This document shows positions 19,095-28,885 of a DNA stretch of 56,429 bases, one piece after another. The DNA comes from Petrachloros mirabilis ULC683 (lineage in GTDB: Bacteria > Cyanobacteriota > Cyanobacteriia > Thermosynechococcales > Thermosynechococcaceae). A program made the position numbers and the translations under genes. Where the stretch lies: positions 1 to 56,429 of the forward strand of contig NZ_WVIC01000030.1 in assembly GCF_009939295.1 (NCBI RefSeq), in the 5' to 3' direction. The notes under the pieces are model-generated. The model searched no databases. It had not been told where the DNA came from and was given only the letters and a program-made list of their open reading frames with translations. The number at the start of each line of letters is the position of its first letter. Position 1 is the stretch's first letter.

Positions 19095-20258
19095 TTATTT
19101 GTTGAGAATAGAAGTGTAAACATCTATTAGCTGAGTAGCAACCTTATCCCAGGTATAGTACTTACAAACAAGTTCGTGAGCACGCATTCCCATCTCTCTT
19201 GCAGCTTCACTATTTTGAAGACAACGTCTTAACGCATCACCAATCTGACTAGCATTAGGTTCAACAATATATGCTGAATGAGATTCCAATGCCTCAGGAA
19301 AATTACAGCCCGTGGTAATAATGCATGGTAGGCTAGATGCCATCGCTTCTAAAATTGAAATGCTAAAACCCTCTGAATAGGATGGCGCAACATACAAATC
19401 ACTTGCAGAAAGAGCAGCATATTTTAGCTTTCCTGTCAGCATCCCTGTAAAAGTAACGGATTCTAAACAACCATACTGCGCAAAAAAGCCTTCTACCTTA
19501 GGCTGAAACCCTATAGCATCAGGACCAGCAATCACTAAGTGTGTATTAGGAAATTGACAATTGATATCCTTAAAGGCTTCAGACAACAAATCGAGCCCCT
19601 TTTTAGGATCAATTCGACCTAAGAAGAGAATAAGAGTCTTAGAGAGTATTTTTGGAAACTGTTCAAAAAATATTTTAGAGTCAGGTAAATTTTCATAATG
19701 ATCTAAATGTACGCCATTAGCAACCAAAGCAACATTTACATCGAGGTTCAGAAGATGTATGTGCTCAGCTTCTAAAGATGAAATAGCTTGAATAAAGCTA
19801 GCTTTCTTTAACGCAGGACGTTCAAAAATAAAATAGTAAAGCTTTTTTTTCCAGGCTTTATAAGAGAGAGCCCAAGGCTCAAGCATTCCATGCGGAGTCA
19901 CGACATAAGGGATTTGCTTAAACTGACATGCGAAATATGCAGGAATATTTGGAAGTGAAAATATTGCATGAATATGAACAATATCATAATCACTAACATG
20001 ATTAAAAAGCCAGTTAGCAAAAGAAATGCTCCACTTATATGTACCAAGATTACTATAAGAAAAGTAACGAACTCGATAGCCAGATTTATTCAACCAAGTG
20101 TAAAGAGGAACGTCTACTAACGCCAACCCATTGGCATTAGTAGTAACAACATCAACATTGATTCCTTGACTACCTAAACTCTCCGCCAAGCTAATTACAG
20201 TATTAGTAGTACCACCATCTATGCTTCCGAGAGAAGGAATAACAAGCAAGATTTTCAT
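19095..20258 (-). CDS. Glycosyltransferase family 4
   Basis: 387-residue GT-B retaining glycosyltransferase. N-terminal acceptor domain with IPSLGSIDGGTTNTVISLAE and VDVVTTNANG; the hinge segment is PHGMLEPWAL; the C-terminal domain has ILFLGRIDPKKGLDLLSEAF (donor phosphate binding) and YSEGFSISILEAMASSLP, the E-x7-E motif. The start ATG at 20258 overlaps the stop of the upstream gene by four bases, so the two are translationally coupled. AT-rich, no HIP1 site. Confidence 0.92.
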   Translation of the reverse strand: MKILLVIPSLGSIDGGTTNTVISLAESLGSQGINVDVVTTNANGLALVDVPLYTWLNKSGYRVRYFSYSNLGTYKWSISFANWLFNHVSDYDIVHIHAIFSLPNIPAYFACQFKQIPYVVTPHGMLEPWALSYKAWKKKLYYFIFERPALKKASFIQAISSLEAEHIHLLNLDVNVALVANGVHLDHYENLPDSKIFFEQFPKILSKTLILFLGRIDPKKGLDLLSEAFKDINCQFPNTHLVIAGPDAIGFQPKVEGFFAQYGCLESVTFTGMLTGKLKYAALSASDLYVAPSYSEGFSISILEAMASSLPCIITTGCNFPEALESHSAYIVEPNASQIGDALRRCLQNSEAAREMGMRAHELVCKYYTWDKVATQLIDVYTSILNK

Positions 20259-21379
20259 ACACTACTTATATTCACAGCATAATTAATAGCTTGCATTAAT
20301 CCATTAGCAAAATAGTCTGGAGAATATTTTTTAATGTGCTGCAAGGAAGCCTGTCCCATCTGATATAAATCAACCTCACCTGAACTAACTTTTTGCATAA
20401 GCATAGTTAATTGAGTTTGATTTTGAGGATCAAACCCAAATCCATTTACACCTTCGAGAACTAAATCTTCATAACAGCCACACTGATCAGATACTAAAAC
20501 AGGCAATCCAGATGCCATAGCCTCATTAACAACTAATCCCCATTGCTCACAAGTACTAGCATGAATAAAACATTTAGCATGCAAATAGTAAGGAATTAAT
20601 TCATCTAACTGAAGAAAGCCAGGCAGATGAACAAAGTTCTCTAAATTAAAATTTGAGATTTCTTTTTCTAACCATGGACGAATCTCGCCATCGCCACAAA
20701 TACAGAGATGCCATGGAGTGCCTATAAAGTTTTTGAAATAAGTGGCGTAAGAATCTATTAAAAAAGGTAAGTTCTTCTTTGATACAAATCTAGAAACAAC
20801 CAAAAAGTATGGATCACTATAAGGAGAATTATAGTCTTTTTTTTGGCATGGATTAAAGCTATCATTTCCAACTACATCATATCCCAAAAAAATAGACTCA
20901 GGCTTCATGCCAAGTTCTATTAAATAGCGCTTATGAACTTCCCCACCAACTAATGCTGAATCAAATTTACTGACAATTAATTTTTTAAATATTTCCTTGA
21001 TAAAATATCGACTTGAGTCATTTTCTTTGGTTTCAGAAAGCAAAATAGTAAATTTCTTTTTATAAAGGCTCCATAATAGAGCAATCAACATACCTCTTAA
21101 GCCATATCCACAAATAACAACTACATCAGGTTGAACACGATTTAGAGTTATAAAAATATTTTTATATAAAACGAATAGAAGTTGCTCTTCAGAAGGATTA
21201 GCAGAAAGAATATATCTTTTATATGGAACATTATTAGATTGAGGTTCCCAAGGATAGATAGTAGATATTTTTCCTAGTTCAACTAAAGTTAAATTACAAC
21301 CAGTAAAATGTTCAGAAAATCTACTGTATCTCGCAGCAGTATAGGGTCCAGAAATAGGAGTAAATGCAACAATGTTCAT
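20255..21379 (-). CDS. Glycosyltransferase family 4
   Basis: 374-residue GT-B glycosyltransferase. MNIVAFTPISGPYTAARYSR starts the N-domain; the C-domain has YFLVVSRFVSKKNLPFLIDS, ICGDGEIRPWLE and CEQWGLVVNEAMASGLPVLV (E-x7-E; written to 20 residues). Overlaps the following glycosyltransferase by four bases. Notably AT-rich. The 275 bases upstream of it (21380-21654) hold no credible gene. Confidence 0.9.
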   Translation of the reverse strand: MNIVAFTPISGPYTAARYSRFSEHFTGCNLTLVELGKISTIYPWEPQSNNVPYKRYILSANPSEEQLLFVLYKNIFITLNRVQPDVVVICGYGLRGMLIALLWSLYKKKFTILLSETKENDSSRYFIKEIFKKLIVSKFDSALVGGEVHKRYLIELGMKPESIFLGYDVVGNDSFNPCQKKDYNSPYSDPYFLVVSRFVSKKNLPFLIDSYATYFKNFIGTPWHLCICGDGEIRPWLEKEISNFNLENFVHLPGFLQLDELIPYYLHAKCFIHASTCEQWGLVVNEAMASGLPVLVSDQCGCYEDLVLEGVNGFGFDPQNQTQLTMLMQKVSSGEVDLYQMGQASLQHIKKYSPDYFANGLMQAINYAVNISSV

Positions 21380-21654
21380 TTTTATTAAAAAAATTACTCT
21401 TGGATTGCTCTAATAAGTAAAATACTTTAGACATCTGTACAGTGGCAGAGCCGAGATTTCACCTTGGTTGGCTTCAAGAAGACCTTCTACAAGCTAGGCA
21501 TTCCTTCTTGCAGTATTTTCCCTTCAAAGTGCATGGTGATGAGTAGACATAAATGTTGCTAGAGGCAATTCAAGTGAAGGCATAAGATCAAGCAGCGGTA
21601 GCAATCTGAAAGGTGGCTTATAGCTCCCTTGTTCTACCAACACTTCTTGAGAAA

Positions 21655-22953
21655 TCAGAAACCCCGGGTTTTACAGGAGGTTTCTGACTTCTCATTATCA
21701 ACTTCTACACTTTGTTGAGACATAGCATATTGAGAAACAATTTTTAGTAAGATTAATTGAAAGATAGCCTCTTGTAAAAATCGTCCAATGCCATGAGTCA
21801 AACCAATCACAGACGAACTCATTAAGCCTGGATAAAGAATTTGGCTACAAAAGCTATTTCTTTGTGTAGCAGAAATCCAAATATTTTTTAAGAAGTAAGC
21901 TATAATAGCAAAAATAAATGCACCAAGAAACCAAAATTCCTGGAAAGAATCACCAATAGCGGTTAGGGTTGTTCCAGTATGAGGAATATAGCCAAATAAA
22001 TCATCTAAGCTGTAATTAACCAAATTAATATAAAGTGAATTTTTCAGTTCTTCACCCAGAAATTGTCCAGGAATATATTGGAAAACAATATCATTCCAGA
22101 AACCCGTTCCAAATCCATATTGACCAGTAATTTCAGAAGCTTCTGCTACTAAAGTTGCATTTCTAAGTTCGAGAATAGATCCTTCTAATACTAAACTTTG
22201 AAAGGAGTTTATCAAAACAGAAAAGTTAATATCTCCTGATACTAAAGCTTCCCAAAATTGTCCACGCATTTGTCCAAAAATAGGAATCAAAAAAATTGTT
22301 AACACAATCATCAATACAACAAGAAATCGGGAAGGAAGCTTCTTCACCGCAAAAAAAATACAGATAATGATGACAATAAAAATATTTGCAGTAGCTTGAC
22401 GTCGCCCAGAGTAAACAATTGAGCTTAGTATAGGAATACTTGTAAATAATGAAAAAGATAATAGGACTGCACTTCTTCTCTCAAGTCCTTTTATCAATAA
22501 AATCGCAAGTCCCATCCAACCTGTATTGCTAAGAAATAAAATTATTGTTGCAGGGCCAGACCATGTTCCAAATTCAGAGAGTTGAACTGTGATAAGACTT
22601 AGTATTAAATTGCATATAATACTAAAAATTGATAGTGCTATACCAGCATTAATAATTTTATTTGTGTCATAATTTAAATCAAAATAACTAACAAGACGAT
22701 CATTAGATCTATGCTGATATCCCCACCAACACATAAAAGCACATAGACTTGAATAGAATAAAATTCTATTAATACTAGATATTGATGCAATCCCAGGATT
22801 GTTTACCAAGGCTATTGCTTGAGGAATTAAAAAAGTTGAAAAAATTCCTCCCATAAAAAATGGAAATTGAATAATCCTTTTCTTTTTGAGCAAACCCCAA
22901 ACAACAAGAAATAAACAACTACCAATAAACAAATCAAGAAATAAAATATTCAT
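21655..22953 (-). CDS. Wzy-like O-antigen/exopolysaccharide polymerase
   Basis: 432-residue integral membrane protein with about ten to eleven predicted helices, for example LFIGSCLFLVVWGLL, FIVIIICIFFAVK and FLVVLMIVLTIFLIPIFG, and a larger periplasmic loop around residues 220-320. It has no nucleotide or sugar-nucleotide motif. The topology, the position among glycosyltransferases and the segment SGRRQATANIF fit the oligosaccharide repeat-unit polymerases (Wzy/EpsG-type), which join lipid-linked repeat units on the periplasmic face. Wzy proteins diverge strongly, so this is a topology-and-context call. A flippase is less likely, given fewer than twelve helices and no MATE-like pattern. Very AT-rich. 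Confidence 0.7.
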   Translation of the reverse strand: MNILFLDLFIGSCLFLVVWGLLKKKRIIQFPFFMGGIFSTFLIPQAIALVNNPGIASISSINRILFYSSLCAFMCWWGYQHRSNDRLVSYFDLNYDTNKIINAGIALSIFSIICNLILSLITVQLSEFGTWSGPATIILFLSNTGWMGLAILLIKGLERRSAVLLSFSLFTSIPILSSIVYSGRRQATANIFIVIIICIFFAVKKLPSRFLVVLMIVLTIFLIPIFGQMRGQFWEALVSGDINFSVLINSFQSLVLEGSILELRNATLVAEASEITGQYGFGTGFWNDIVFQYIPGQFLGEELKNSLYINLVNYSLDDLFGYIPHTGTTLTAIGDSFQEFWFLGAFIFAIIAYFLKNIWISATQRNSFCSQILYPGLMSSSVIGLTHGIGRFLQEAIFQLILLKIVSQYAMSQQSVEVDNEKSETSCKTRGF

Positions 22954-23176
22954 TTACTTAAAGTATAAGTTTATAGCTACTTAAAAAGTGCATCTTTATC
23001 TGATTAATTATGTGATTTTTTTCAGAAAGATGCTCACCAATGAAAAAATTTTTAATGACATCAAAATGAACATATATCAACAGATAAAATCACTAAATTT
23101 TCTTACCCTATTACGTCAACTTAGCTTTAGTGCTATTCTTTTTGCCACTACTTGCAGCTTACCAATGGTAAATGGA

Positions 23177-24310
23177 TTATGAGGTGGGCTGAACAAGACA
23201 GTGTTGAAACATACTAAAGTAATGAGGTGCCAAGGTAGTCCAGCTAAATGTGTCTCGTACATATTTTCTTCGCTCATGGCTTTTTTGGGGACAGTTGCTT
23301 GGTGATTTTAAAATTTGAGAGAGCACCCGAGCTAAGGAAGTAGGCTTAGAAAAGTCTGCAAAGCAGCCGTGAGAACCCAGTACATAGCGCATGACAGGAT
23401 GATCATGGATAATGCAGGGTAAGCCATACATGAGTGCTTCGAGAAAAACTCGTCCAAAGCCTTCATTGAGTGAAGCTAAAGTGAAAATATCTGCTGTTTG
23501 ATAGTATTGACTGACTGCTTCGTAGGAAACAGTTCGAGCTGTGAAGTGATCAGTTCCCAGGAAGCGGCTAGCTTGTTCAAGAATGATCTTGCTGGCTGGG
23601 GACATTTGCCCCAACAAAACTAGGTAAGGGCGAGGGGCAGGCAGTGAGGCTATTTCTTGAATAAGATAGTCCATCCGTTTGTGGCTGTGGGGATCAATCG
23701 CTCCGACGCTTAGCACAATGGGTCGATGAATGGGCAAGTTGAGTGATCGGCGAAGAGCCTGGATGGATTGGGTGTCTGTAATCAACTCTTCATCGGAAAC
23801 TTGAATCCCATAGGGAACTAGGATATGTTTGTGAGCCGGTTCTCCTGCTTCAAGGGCTTGCTGGTAATACAGGGGGGTTACCTGGTGGACAAAATCTTTT
23901 CTAATAAAGGGTGGGTTACAGGGGCCGCCATTGGAAAATAGGAGTCGATAGGGAACCCCAATTTGGCGACGAAACCAGTACAACAAGAAACCTAGGTTAG
24001 AGTCAGAGTAGAAAATGATATGAGGTTGCAGTTGACGAATTTGCCTGACGATCGGTAAAAAAGAAGACCACTGCTCCATGACATAGCCATTGCGCCCCAC
24101 CACTTGCCCCAGTTTTTCTGTAACGAAGGAAGTGCGGGGCAAACACCAGACGGATTGTTCTTTGTTGGAGGATTGTCCTGCCCCTTTAATTAGAGTTGCC
24201 TGCACTCCTTCAAGATCCTGAAGGTTATCGAAGGCTTCTCTAAAAAAAGATTCAATACCGCGATTAACGATCCCTACTCCTGTGCAGGAGAAGAGGACAC
24301 GGATCGGCAT
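23177..24310 (-). CDS. Glycosyltransferase family 4
   Basis: GT-B glycosyltransferase. MPIRVLFSCTGVGIVNRGIE starts the N-domain and SLNEGFGRVFLEALMYGLP is the E-x7-E motif; LSVGAIDPHSHKRMDYLIQE is the donor phosphate loop. The frame is open upstream to 24688, but the 120 or so residues before this start are encoded by repeat B3 and by antisense of the neighbouring gene, so they are not native. The ATG at 24310 is chosen (377 aa); an ATG at 24325 is the alternative. GC content is higher than that of the polymerase upstream in coordinates. Confidence 0.88.
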   Translation of the reverse strand: MPIRVLFSCTGVGIVNRGIESFFREAFDNLQDLEGVQATLIKGAGQSSNKEQSVWCLPRTSFVTEKLGQVVGRNGYVMEQWSSFLPIVRQIRQLQPHIIFYSDSNLGFLLYWFRRQIGVPYRLLFSNGGPCNPPFIRKDFVHQVTPLYYQQALEAGEPAHKHILVPYGIQVSDEELITDTQSIQALRRSLNLPIHRPIVLSVGAIDPHSHKRMDYLIQEIASLPAPRPYLVLLGQMSPASKIILEQASRFLGTDHFTARTVSYEAVSQYYQTADIFTLASLNEGFGRVFLEALMYGLPCIIHDHPVMRYVLGSHGCFADFSKPTSLARVLSQILKSPSNCPQKSHERRKYVRDTFSWTTLAPHYFSMFQHCLVQPTS

Positions 24311-24332
24311 ACCGGTTTTGTCCATTTGTCTT

Positions 24333-24490
24333 GGCTTTAGAGCTTGTTTGAGAAGTTGCTTAGACCTTGCACTTGCCCCCCTAACCCCCCAAAATTGGGG
24401 GGAAATGAGCAGAGTTTTTGGCTTTCTCCCCCCATTGGAGGTCGGGGGGGCAATGCAGGGATGAATGAGGCTTTTCAGACGGCCTCTTAG
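24333..24490 (+). repeat. Repeat B, copy 3
   Basis: Nearly the same sequence as B2 at 6199-6361, from GGCTTTAGAGCTTG to GGCCTCTTAG. It fills the gap between two glycosyltransferase genes. Its right end carries TTA at 24487-24489, the stop codon (TAA on the minus strand) of the next gene. Confidence 0.85.
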
Positions 24491-25440
24491 ACCTTGAGTG
24501 AGTGTTGAAGTTGTTCTAAAGCTTCTGGTTGAATCCACTGGGGATAACAACCCTCTGTCCAACCGGGTCGTAATTTGTCCAGGACAGGTAAAAAGAGAGT
24601 GTGAACCAATTGCTGTACGACTCGTTTTGAAAGAGGTGCAAGATGGTTGGTAAACTGAAACGCTGGCAGGGAAGCTCCTGGTTGCCAATATTGTAGTTCC
24701 GGTAAATTATCAGGGGCTACAAACTGTCGCCATTCTCCCTGAAACCAATGATGTTGTTCGGGATGAGTCCAGTTCTGACGATTTTCGAGATTAGCCATCA
24801 TAATGGCGCGGAGACGGCAGCGACGATCTAGCTGTATGGGATCTCGGTGAGGGTAATGGCGAATGGGTAGCCGTTCTCGTGCCACAAATCCTGCATTAAA
24901 TGGGAAGGAAACTGTGGGAGGCCACTTCATGGTTTCCCGATAGCGACATAGGCGAGGCTCACTGTAAATACTAGGGGTAAACCAGCGACGACGTTCTTCA
25001 ATAGGCTTCATGCGATCGCCGATGGTTTCCCGCCCTGCTTCCCAGGAGACAACTTCTGATGCAGTTAGGCGAAAGTCATAGTACTGGTGATAAACAATCG
25101 TCTCGTGTTTTTGGAGGTGGGTTTGCACAAATTCCGGAGGGGGAACATGATGAAACTCATCAGCATCTACCCGCAGAAACCAGTCCCCATCTTGCATCTG
25201 CTGACGTGCAACATGGAAGAGATATCCTCGTAACCGGGTCTCAGAAAAGTAAACTGGGTCTTTTTTTAGAGGAATGACCCGTTTATCCTGTCTGGCAAAC
25301 TCGTGAACAATTTCCCAGGTGTTGTCTACGCTGCCTGTATCGAAGACGTAAATGTGATCTGCCCAACTCAAAAGGTGCTGTAGACACTGACCAATTATAT
25401 CGGCTTCATCTCGGACAGGAAGCAATGTATGAAACTTCAT
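24487..25440 (-). CDS. Glycosyltransferase family 2
   Basis: GT-A enzyme of 317 residues. HTLLPVRDEADIIGQCLQHL (4-23) and IYVFDTGSVDNTWEI make the nucleotide site; WFLRVDADEFHHVPP holds the DXD motif. The C-terminal half has HYPHRDPIQLDRRCRLRA, typical of a subgroup that adds sugars to cell-surface glycans. The last codons and stop come from the end of repeat B3. The start overlaps the upstream glycosyltransferase stop by four bases (translational coupling). Confidence 0.9.
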   Translation of the reverse strand: MKFHTLLPVRDEADIIGQCLQHLLSWADHIYVFDTGSVDNTWEIVHEFARQDKRVIPLKKDPVYFSETRLRGYLFHVARQQMQDGDWFLRVDADEFHHVPPPEFVQTHLQKHETIVYHQYYDFRLTASEVVSWEAGRETIGDRMKPIEERRRWFTPSIYSEPRLCRYRETMKWPPTVSFPFNAGFVARERLPIRHYPHRDPIQLDRRCRLRAIMMANLENRQNWTHPEQHHWFQGEWRQFVAPDNLPELQYWQPGASLPAFQFTNHLAPLSKRVVQQLVHTLFLPVLDKLRPGWTEGCYPQWIQPEALEQLQHSLKV

Positions 25441-26351
25441 AGGGAGGGGACTTCAATGATCTGTTTGACCTGTTCAGAGGTATATGCGGGTTGGCGTGCA
25501 AGCTTCATCCAGGCATAGTAGGTTTGCCAGGGAATGGGCTGGCGATCGCGCAGACATTGGGGAAGCCCCATTAACGCTGACCACCACCAGATGGGTTCCC
25601 GAATTGCCCAGCGGAACCCTTCACTGCATGCATACTGAAATTGTCTGACGATGCGAAAGATGGAAACGGGGATAACCCAGGGAAACGGGCATCGGAGCCA
25701 CACACTCCAGAGTTCGTTGCGTGCGTTTTGATGATGGCGACGAACGGGTTGACGTTGCACTGAGGAGGTGTGGTGACGAATGGTAAGGGAAGGCTCAAAC
25801 CAGACTGCAAAGCCTGAAGCGTAACATTGAAGAGCATAATCTGGTTCTTCATACATATGATGAAAGAAGGTTGGAAAGCCCTGTAATTTGAGATACAGAT
25901 CTCGCCGCATGATGGCAGCGCAGTTGGGATAGGCAGCCACGTATTGCCCGGGAGAGGAGGGAGTTTTACTGGTTGATGAGTAGACATCTCCATTGAGAAG
26001 CTCAGGAAAGGTAATCACGCCTGCTTCGGGATGCTTCGCCAGAATTTGTTGAACATGATTGAGGAAGACTGGTTCTAGGGGATAGCTATCATCATCCAGA
26101 CAGACCACAAAGTCACCTTTGGCAAGGTGCAAGATTCGGTTCCGCGTCCCCACAGAGCCAAGGGATTGTTCGTTCTCGATCAAGGTAAATGTGGGAAACT
26201 CTTCCTGAACCATTTTCACGGTACCGTCTGTACAGCCATCCGCACAAATGATCACCTCATCGGGTGGGGGGTACCAGGTTTGAATGTTCTGGCAGGTTTT
26301 ACGCAAATCATCAATGCGATTACGAGTCGCAATCATCACGGTAAACGTCAT
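25437..26351 (-). CDS. Glycosyltransferase family 2
   Basis: 304-residue GT-A glycosyltransferase. TVMIATRNRIDDLRKTC and VIICADGCTDGTVKMVQ form the nucleotide site, and DFVVCLDDDSYPLEPVF the metal-binding DXD. MRRDLYLKLQGFPTFFHHMY is the conserved acceptor-side segment, with a Glu-Glu-Pro-Asp after it. It lies four bases before (and overlapping) the next GT2 and five bases after the GT4 at 26356, so the three are surely one transcription unit. Confidence 0.92.
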   Translation of the reverse strand: MTFTVMIATRNRIDDLRKTCQNIQTWYPPPDEVIICADGCTDGTVKMVQEEFPTFTLIENEQSLGSVGTRNRILHLAKGDFVVCLDDDSYPLEPVFLNHVQQILAKHPEAGVITFPELLNGDVYSSTSKTPSSPGQYVAAYPNCAAIMRRDLYLKLQGFPTFFHHMYEEPDYALQCYASGFAVWFEPSLTIRHHTSSVQRQPVRRHHQNARNELWSVWLRCPFPWVIPVSIFRIVRQFQYACSEGFRWAIREPIWWWSALMGLPQCLRDRQPIPWQTYYAWMKLARQPAYTSEQVKQIIEVPSL

Positions 26352-26355
26352 AGCT

Positions 26356-27579
26356 TTAGCTGAGGATTTTGAGTGTGTTAATTAAGCGCTCTCCATACCG
26401 TGTCCAAGTAAAAGCCTGCGACCTTTCACGGGCGGCGATCGCCATTCTTTCTCGTTTAGATCGATCTTCAACAATCTCTGCGATCGCTCTAGAAATAGCT
26501 TCTGGGTGGCGCTCTGGTACGATATATCCTTCGATGCCATCTCGGACAACTGAACCGGAAGCTCTAGTGGTTACGACCGGAACCCCTGCCCCCAATGCTT
26601 CATAGGTGACTCCGGCTGATCCTTCTGCCAGGGAAGGCAAAACAAACACATCAGCAGTTGCAAATTCTTGGTGAATTTTGTCCCGTGGAATTCGGCCTAG
26701 AAATTTTAAGTGCTTGCAAATGTTTTTTTCTACGATGGCTGTATCCACATTACCGGCAATCCGAAACTCGTATTGATATCCAGACTTGGCAAGCTGCTCT
26801 GCTGCCATTGCTAAATAATGAATTCCTTTACGGAGGTTGGCAGTACCCACAAACAGGATTCGTCTGGGAATGGGATTGGGTTTGAGATCAAAGAAGGTAG
26901 GATTAATTCCGTAGGGCACTACAGCAGTTTGGGTGGCTTGGATGCCATAGTTCTGTACTAAGTCATCTTGTACGGCTTCAGAAGGACAGATAAACACCTG
27001 GGTTCGGGTGAGCAACACATTCTCAGGAAGCAGTTCTTGTCGAATGGCATCGTAATTTGGGGGATCAGGTTCCCAGGCTGGAAAGCTTTTTCGTTCTTCT
27101 GCCAGAATGCGTTCGGTGCTCAACAGGATATAAACGTCAGAGATTACTTTAAGCCCCTGCTGTTCTGCGGCTATTAGCAAGGGTGGAAACTCTCCTAGCA
27201 TGGAATAGAGGTGAGTGGCCTTGCCAAAGCCTGCCTGAACCATTGCATGACCCAACTCTAGAGATTTCAGACAGGATAAGCGGAATTGGGAGTTTTCATC
27301 CCGAGATGAGAGTGTGGTGCGAGTCAGCCAGCGTAAATTCGGTAAGGCAAAGGTGTAAGTTAGGGGCTGGATTTCAATTGGTACTTGGCGACCTGCTAGA
27401 CGATAAAGCCGATCGCCGATGACGGGCATTTTTTTGCCCTGTGCTAGGAGTTTGCCAAACCCAACGTTTCCACAAATATCTGTGTAGAAACGCTCTAATA
27501 GTTCTAATGTTGCCAGAGAATAGGGAACTGCATAACCATGGCGAGCACCATTTTGGGCAACAATAAAACGGCTATCCAT
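26356..27579 (-). CDS. Glycosyltransferase family 4
   Basis: 407-residue GT-B glycosyltransferase. The N-domain starts MDSRFIVAQNGARHGYAVPY and includes GKATHLYSMLGEFPPLL. The C-domain has ILFVGTANLRKGIHYLAMAA, FLGRIPRDKIHQEFATADVF and SLAEGSAGVTYEALGAGVP (E-x7-E). The N-terminus NGARHGYAVP resembles exopolysaccharide transferases acting on lipid-linked acceptors. HIP1 sites are present again in this gene (near 26431 and 26481), unlike those at 16.3-25 kb. Confidence 0.92.
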   Translation of the reverse strand: MDSRFIVAQNGARHGYAVPYSLATLELLERFYTDICGNVGFGKLLAQGKKMPVIGDRLYRLAGRQVPIEIQPLTYTFALPNLRWLTRTTLSSRDENSQFRLSCLKSLELGHAMVQAGFGKATHLYSMLGEFPPLLIAAEQQGLKVISDVYILLSTERILAEERKSFPAWEPDPPNYDAIRQELLPENVLLTRTQVFICPSEAVQDDLVQNYGIQATQTAVVPYGINPTFFDLKPNPIPRRILFVGTANLRKGIHYLAMAAEQLAKSGYQYEFRIAGNVDTAIVEKNICKHLKFLGRIPRDKIHQEFATADVFVLPSLAEGSAGVTYEALGAGVPVVTTRASGSVVRDGIEGYIVPERHPEAISRAIAEIVEDRSKRERMAIAARERSQAFTWTRYGERLINTLKILS

Positions 27580-27609
27580 AGAGTAAGTTTTTAATTAGGT
27601 TTAGTGGCA

Positions 27610-28605
27610 TTAATTGGCCAACTTGAAAGACCTAGCAGCTCGGTAGTATTCATTAACTTTCCATATCACCCAGAGCCACGAGGAGGGTAGATATGCTAGG
27701 AGTCTAAGAATAGCTAATCTTCTTAGCCTTGGCTGGCTTAGGGGCATTTGTCTGCAACTGTCAATGGTTTTTAGCGCTCCTGCCCGATCGCCATAGAGCA
27801 TGAAATCTAGGGCAAGGCGATTGTAGAGAATCCCGATGGCCTCAAATAACTTTGGGTCAGGGTTTGCGACTTTAGTCTGGGCAGACTCTTGCAGGTATTT
27901 GAACCCAGACAGATTAGCGTACCTCGTCTCATTCTTTGAGAGCGATGTTGTCATTTGGTCGCCGTCATGCTGCCTATAGCCTGCCAGATTACTCTTGATG
28001 TAAATGATTTCATCACAGAGATTGAGAACTCGGAGATTAAATTCAAGATCTTCACATAAATGCATCTCTTCATTCCAAAGACCTGCCAACATGCAGATTT
28101 CTTTTCTATAAATGCCCGAGTTAATCAAGGCATTGAATGAGCAATATAGCTCATGGCCTCTAAAAATTTTAAAATTGAGAATTTCAGGATTAATGTCTTC
28201 CCAATCAGGTAAACCTGTAAAACTGAACCTTTCTGAAAAGATGCACTGAATTTGTGGATAGACTTTTAGTAGCCCAACCTGGATTTCAATCTTGAGGCGA
28301 TGAATCAGGTCATCGGAGTCTAGAAACTGGATGTATTCGCCCGATGCGGCGTTTAACCCGGTATTTCTTGCAGCAGAGGGGCCTTTGTTTTCTTGACTAA
28401 AATATGAGATCTGAAAGTCTTCAGATGAGTTATCTTCTAAAAAATATTTGACGGCTTCTTGGGTATCGTCGGTTGAACCATCATCAACGACAATCACTTC
28501 AATTGGACGATAGGTCTGGCATTTAACCGATTCTAGGGCATCTAGCAGAAGACGAGCACGGTTATAGGTGGGGATAATAACCGAAACTAGGTCAGAGTGA
28601 ATCAT
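27610..28605 (-). CDS. Glycosyltransferase family 2
   Basis: GT-A enzyme, 331 residues from the ATG at 28605. LVSVIIPTYNRARLLLDALE and VIVVDDGSTDDTQEAV give the UDP-sugar site; YIQFLDSDDLIHRLK gives the metal-binding acids. The longer frame (start 28695) adds 30 residues with no likeness to the family, so the start at MIHSDLVSVII is preferred. Ends in a hydrophobic stretch LLAYLPSSWLWVIW that may attach to the membrane. Confidence 0.92.
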   Translation of the reverse strand: MIHSDLVSVIIPTYNRARLLLDALESVKCQTYRPIEVIVVDDGSTDDTQEAVKYFLEDNSSEDFQISYFSQENKGPSAARNTGLNAASGEYIQFLDSDDLIHRLKIEIQVGLLKVYPQIQCIFSERFSFTGLPDWEDINPEILNFKIFRGHELYCSFNALINSGIYRKEICMLAGLWNEEMHLCEDLEFNLRVLNLCDEIIYIKSNLAGYRQHDGDQMTTSLSKNETRYANLSGFKYLQESAQTKVANPDPKLFEAIGILYNRLALDFMLYGDRAGALKTIDSCRQMPLSQPRLRRLAILRLLAYLPSSWLWVIWKVNEYYRAARSFKLAN

Positions 28606-28760
28606 AGAAGCAAATATTGCTGGGAAGACAAATGGGGGTGAATACGAGATTGAATGATGAAGACAGCTTTGCTGCCAGCATGGGGTTTGCTTCAATTAGG
28701 ATCGCTTATGACCTCTAAGTCGATTTAGGTCACATGACTATCTTTCCTTTGAACCTAGCT

Positions 28761-28868
28761 TATAGCGGTTTACAGATCAATGGAGTACGTGGGGTGCAGG
28801 GGGCAGTTCCCCCTGCGTGGGGGTTCCACCCCCACACCCCGTATCTCACTCAGGTGAGAACCGCTATA
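28761..28868 (-). repeat. Repeat A, copy 3 (inverted)
   Basis: Reverse-complement copy of repeat A: TATAGCGGTTTACAGATCAA at the left and CTCAGGTGAGAACCGCTATA at the right. It lies between two GT2 genes, 18 bases after the stop of the one at 28886 on the minus strand. Confidence 0.85.
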
Positions 28869-28885
28869 AAATACCGAATAATCAG

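Noticed and set aside
21420-21620. Possible transposase trace downstream of the polymerase gene
   Set aside because: Short stretches read like protein (DFTLVGFKKTFYKLGIPSC), but I could not tie them to any family or find ends.
22988-23182. 64-codon plus-strand frame between polymerase and glycosyltransferase genes
   Set aside because: AT-rich random frame with no ribosome site and no likeness.
24311-24688. N-terminal extension of the glycosyltransferase at 23177
   Set aside because: Encoded by repeat B3 and antisense of the next gene; the GT fold starts at 24310.
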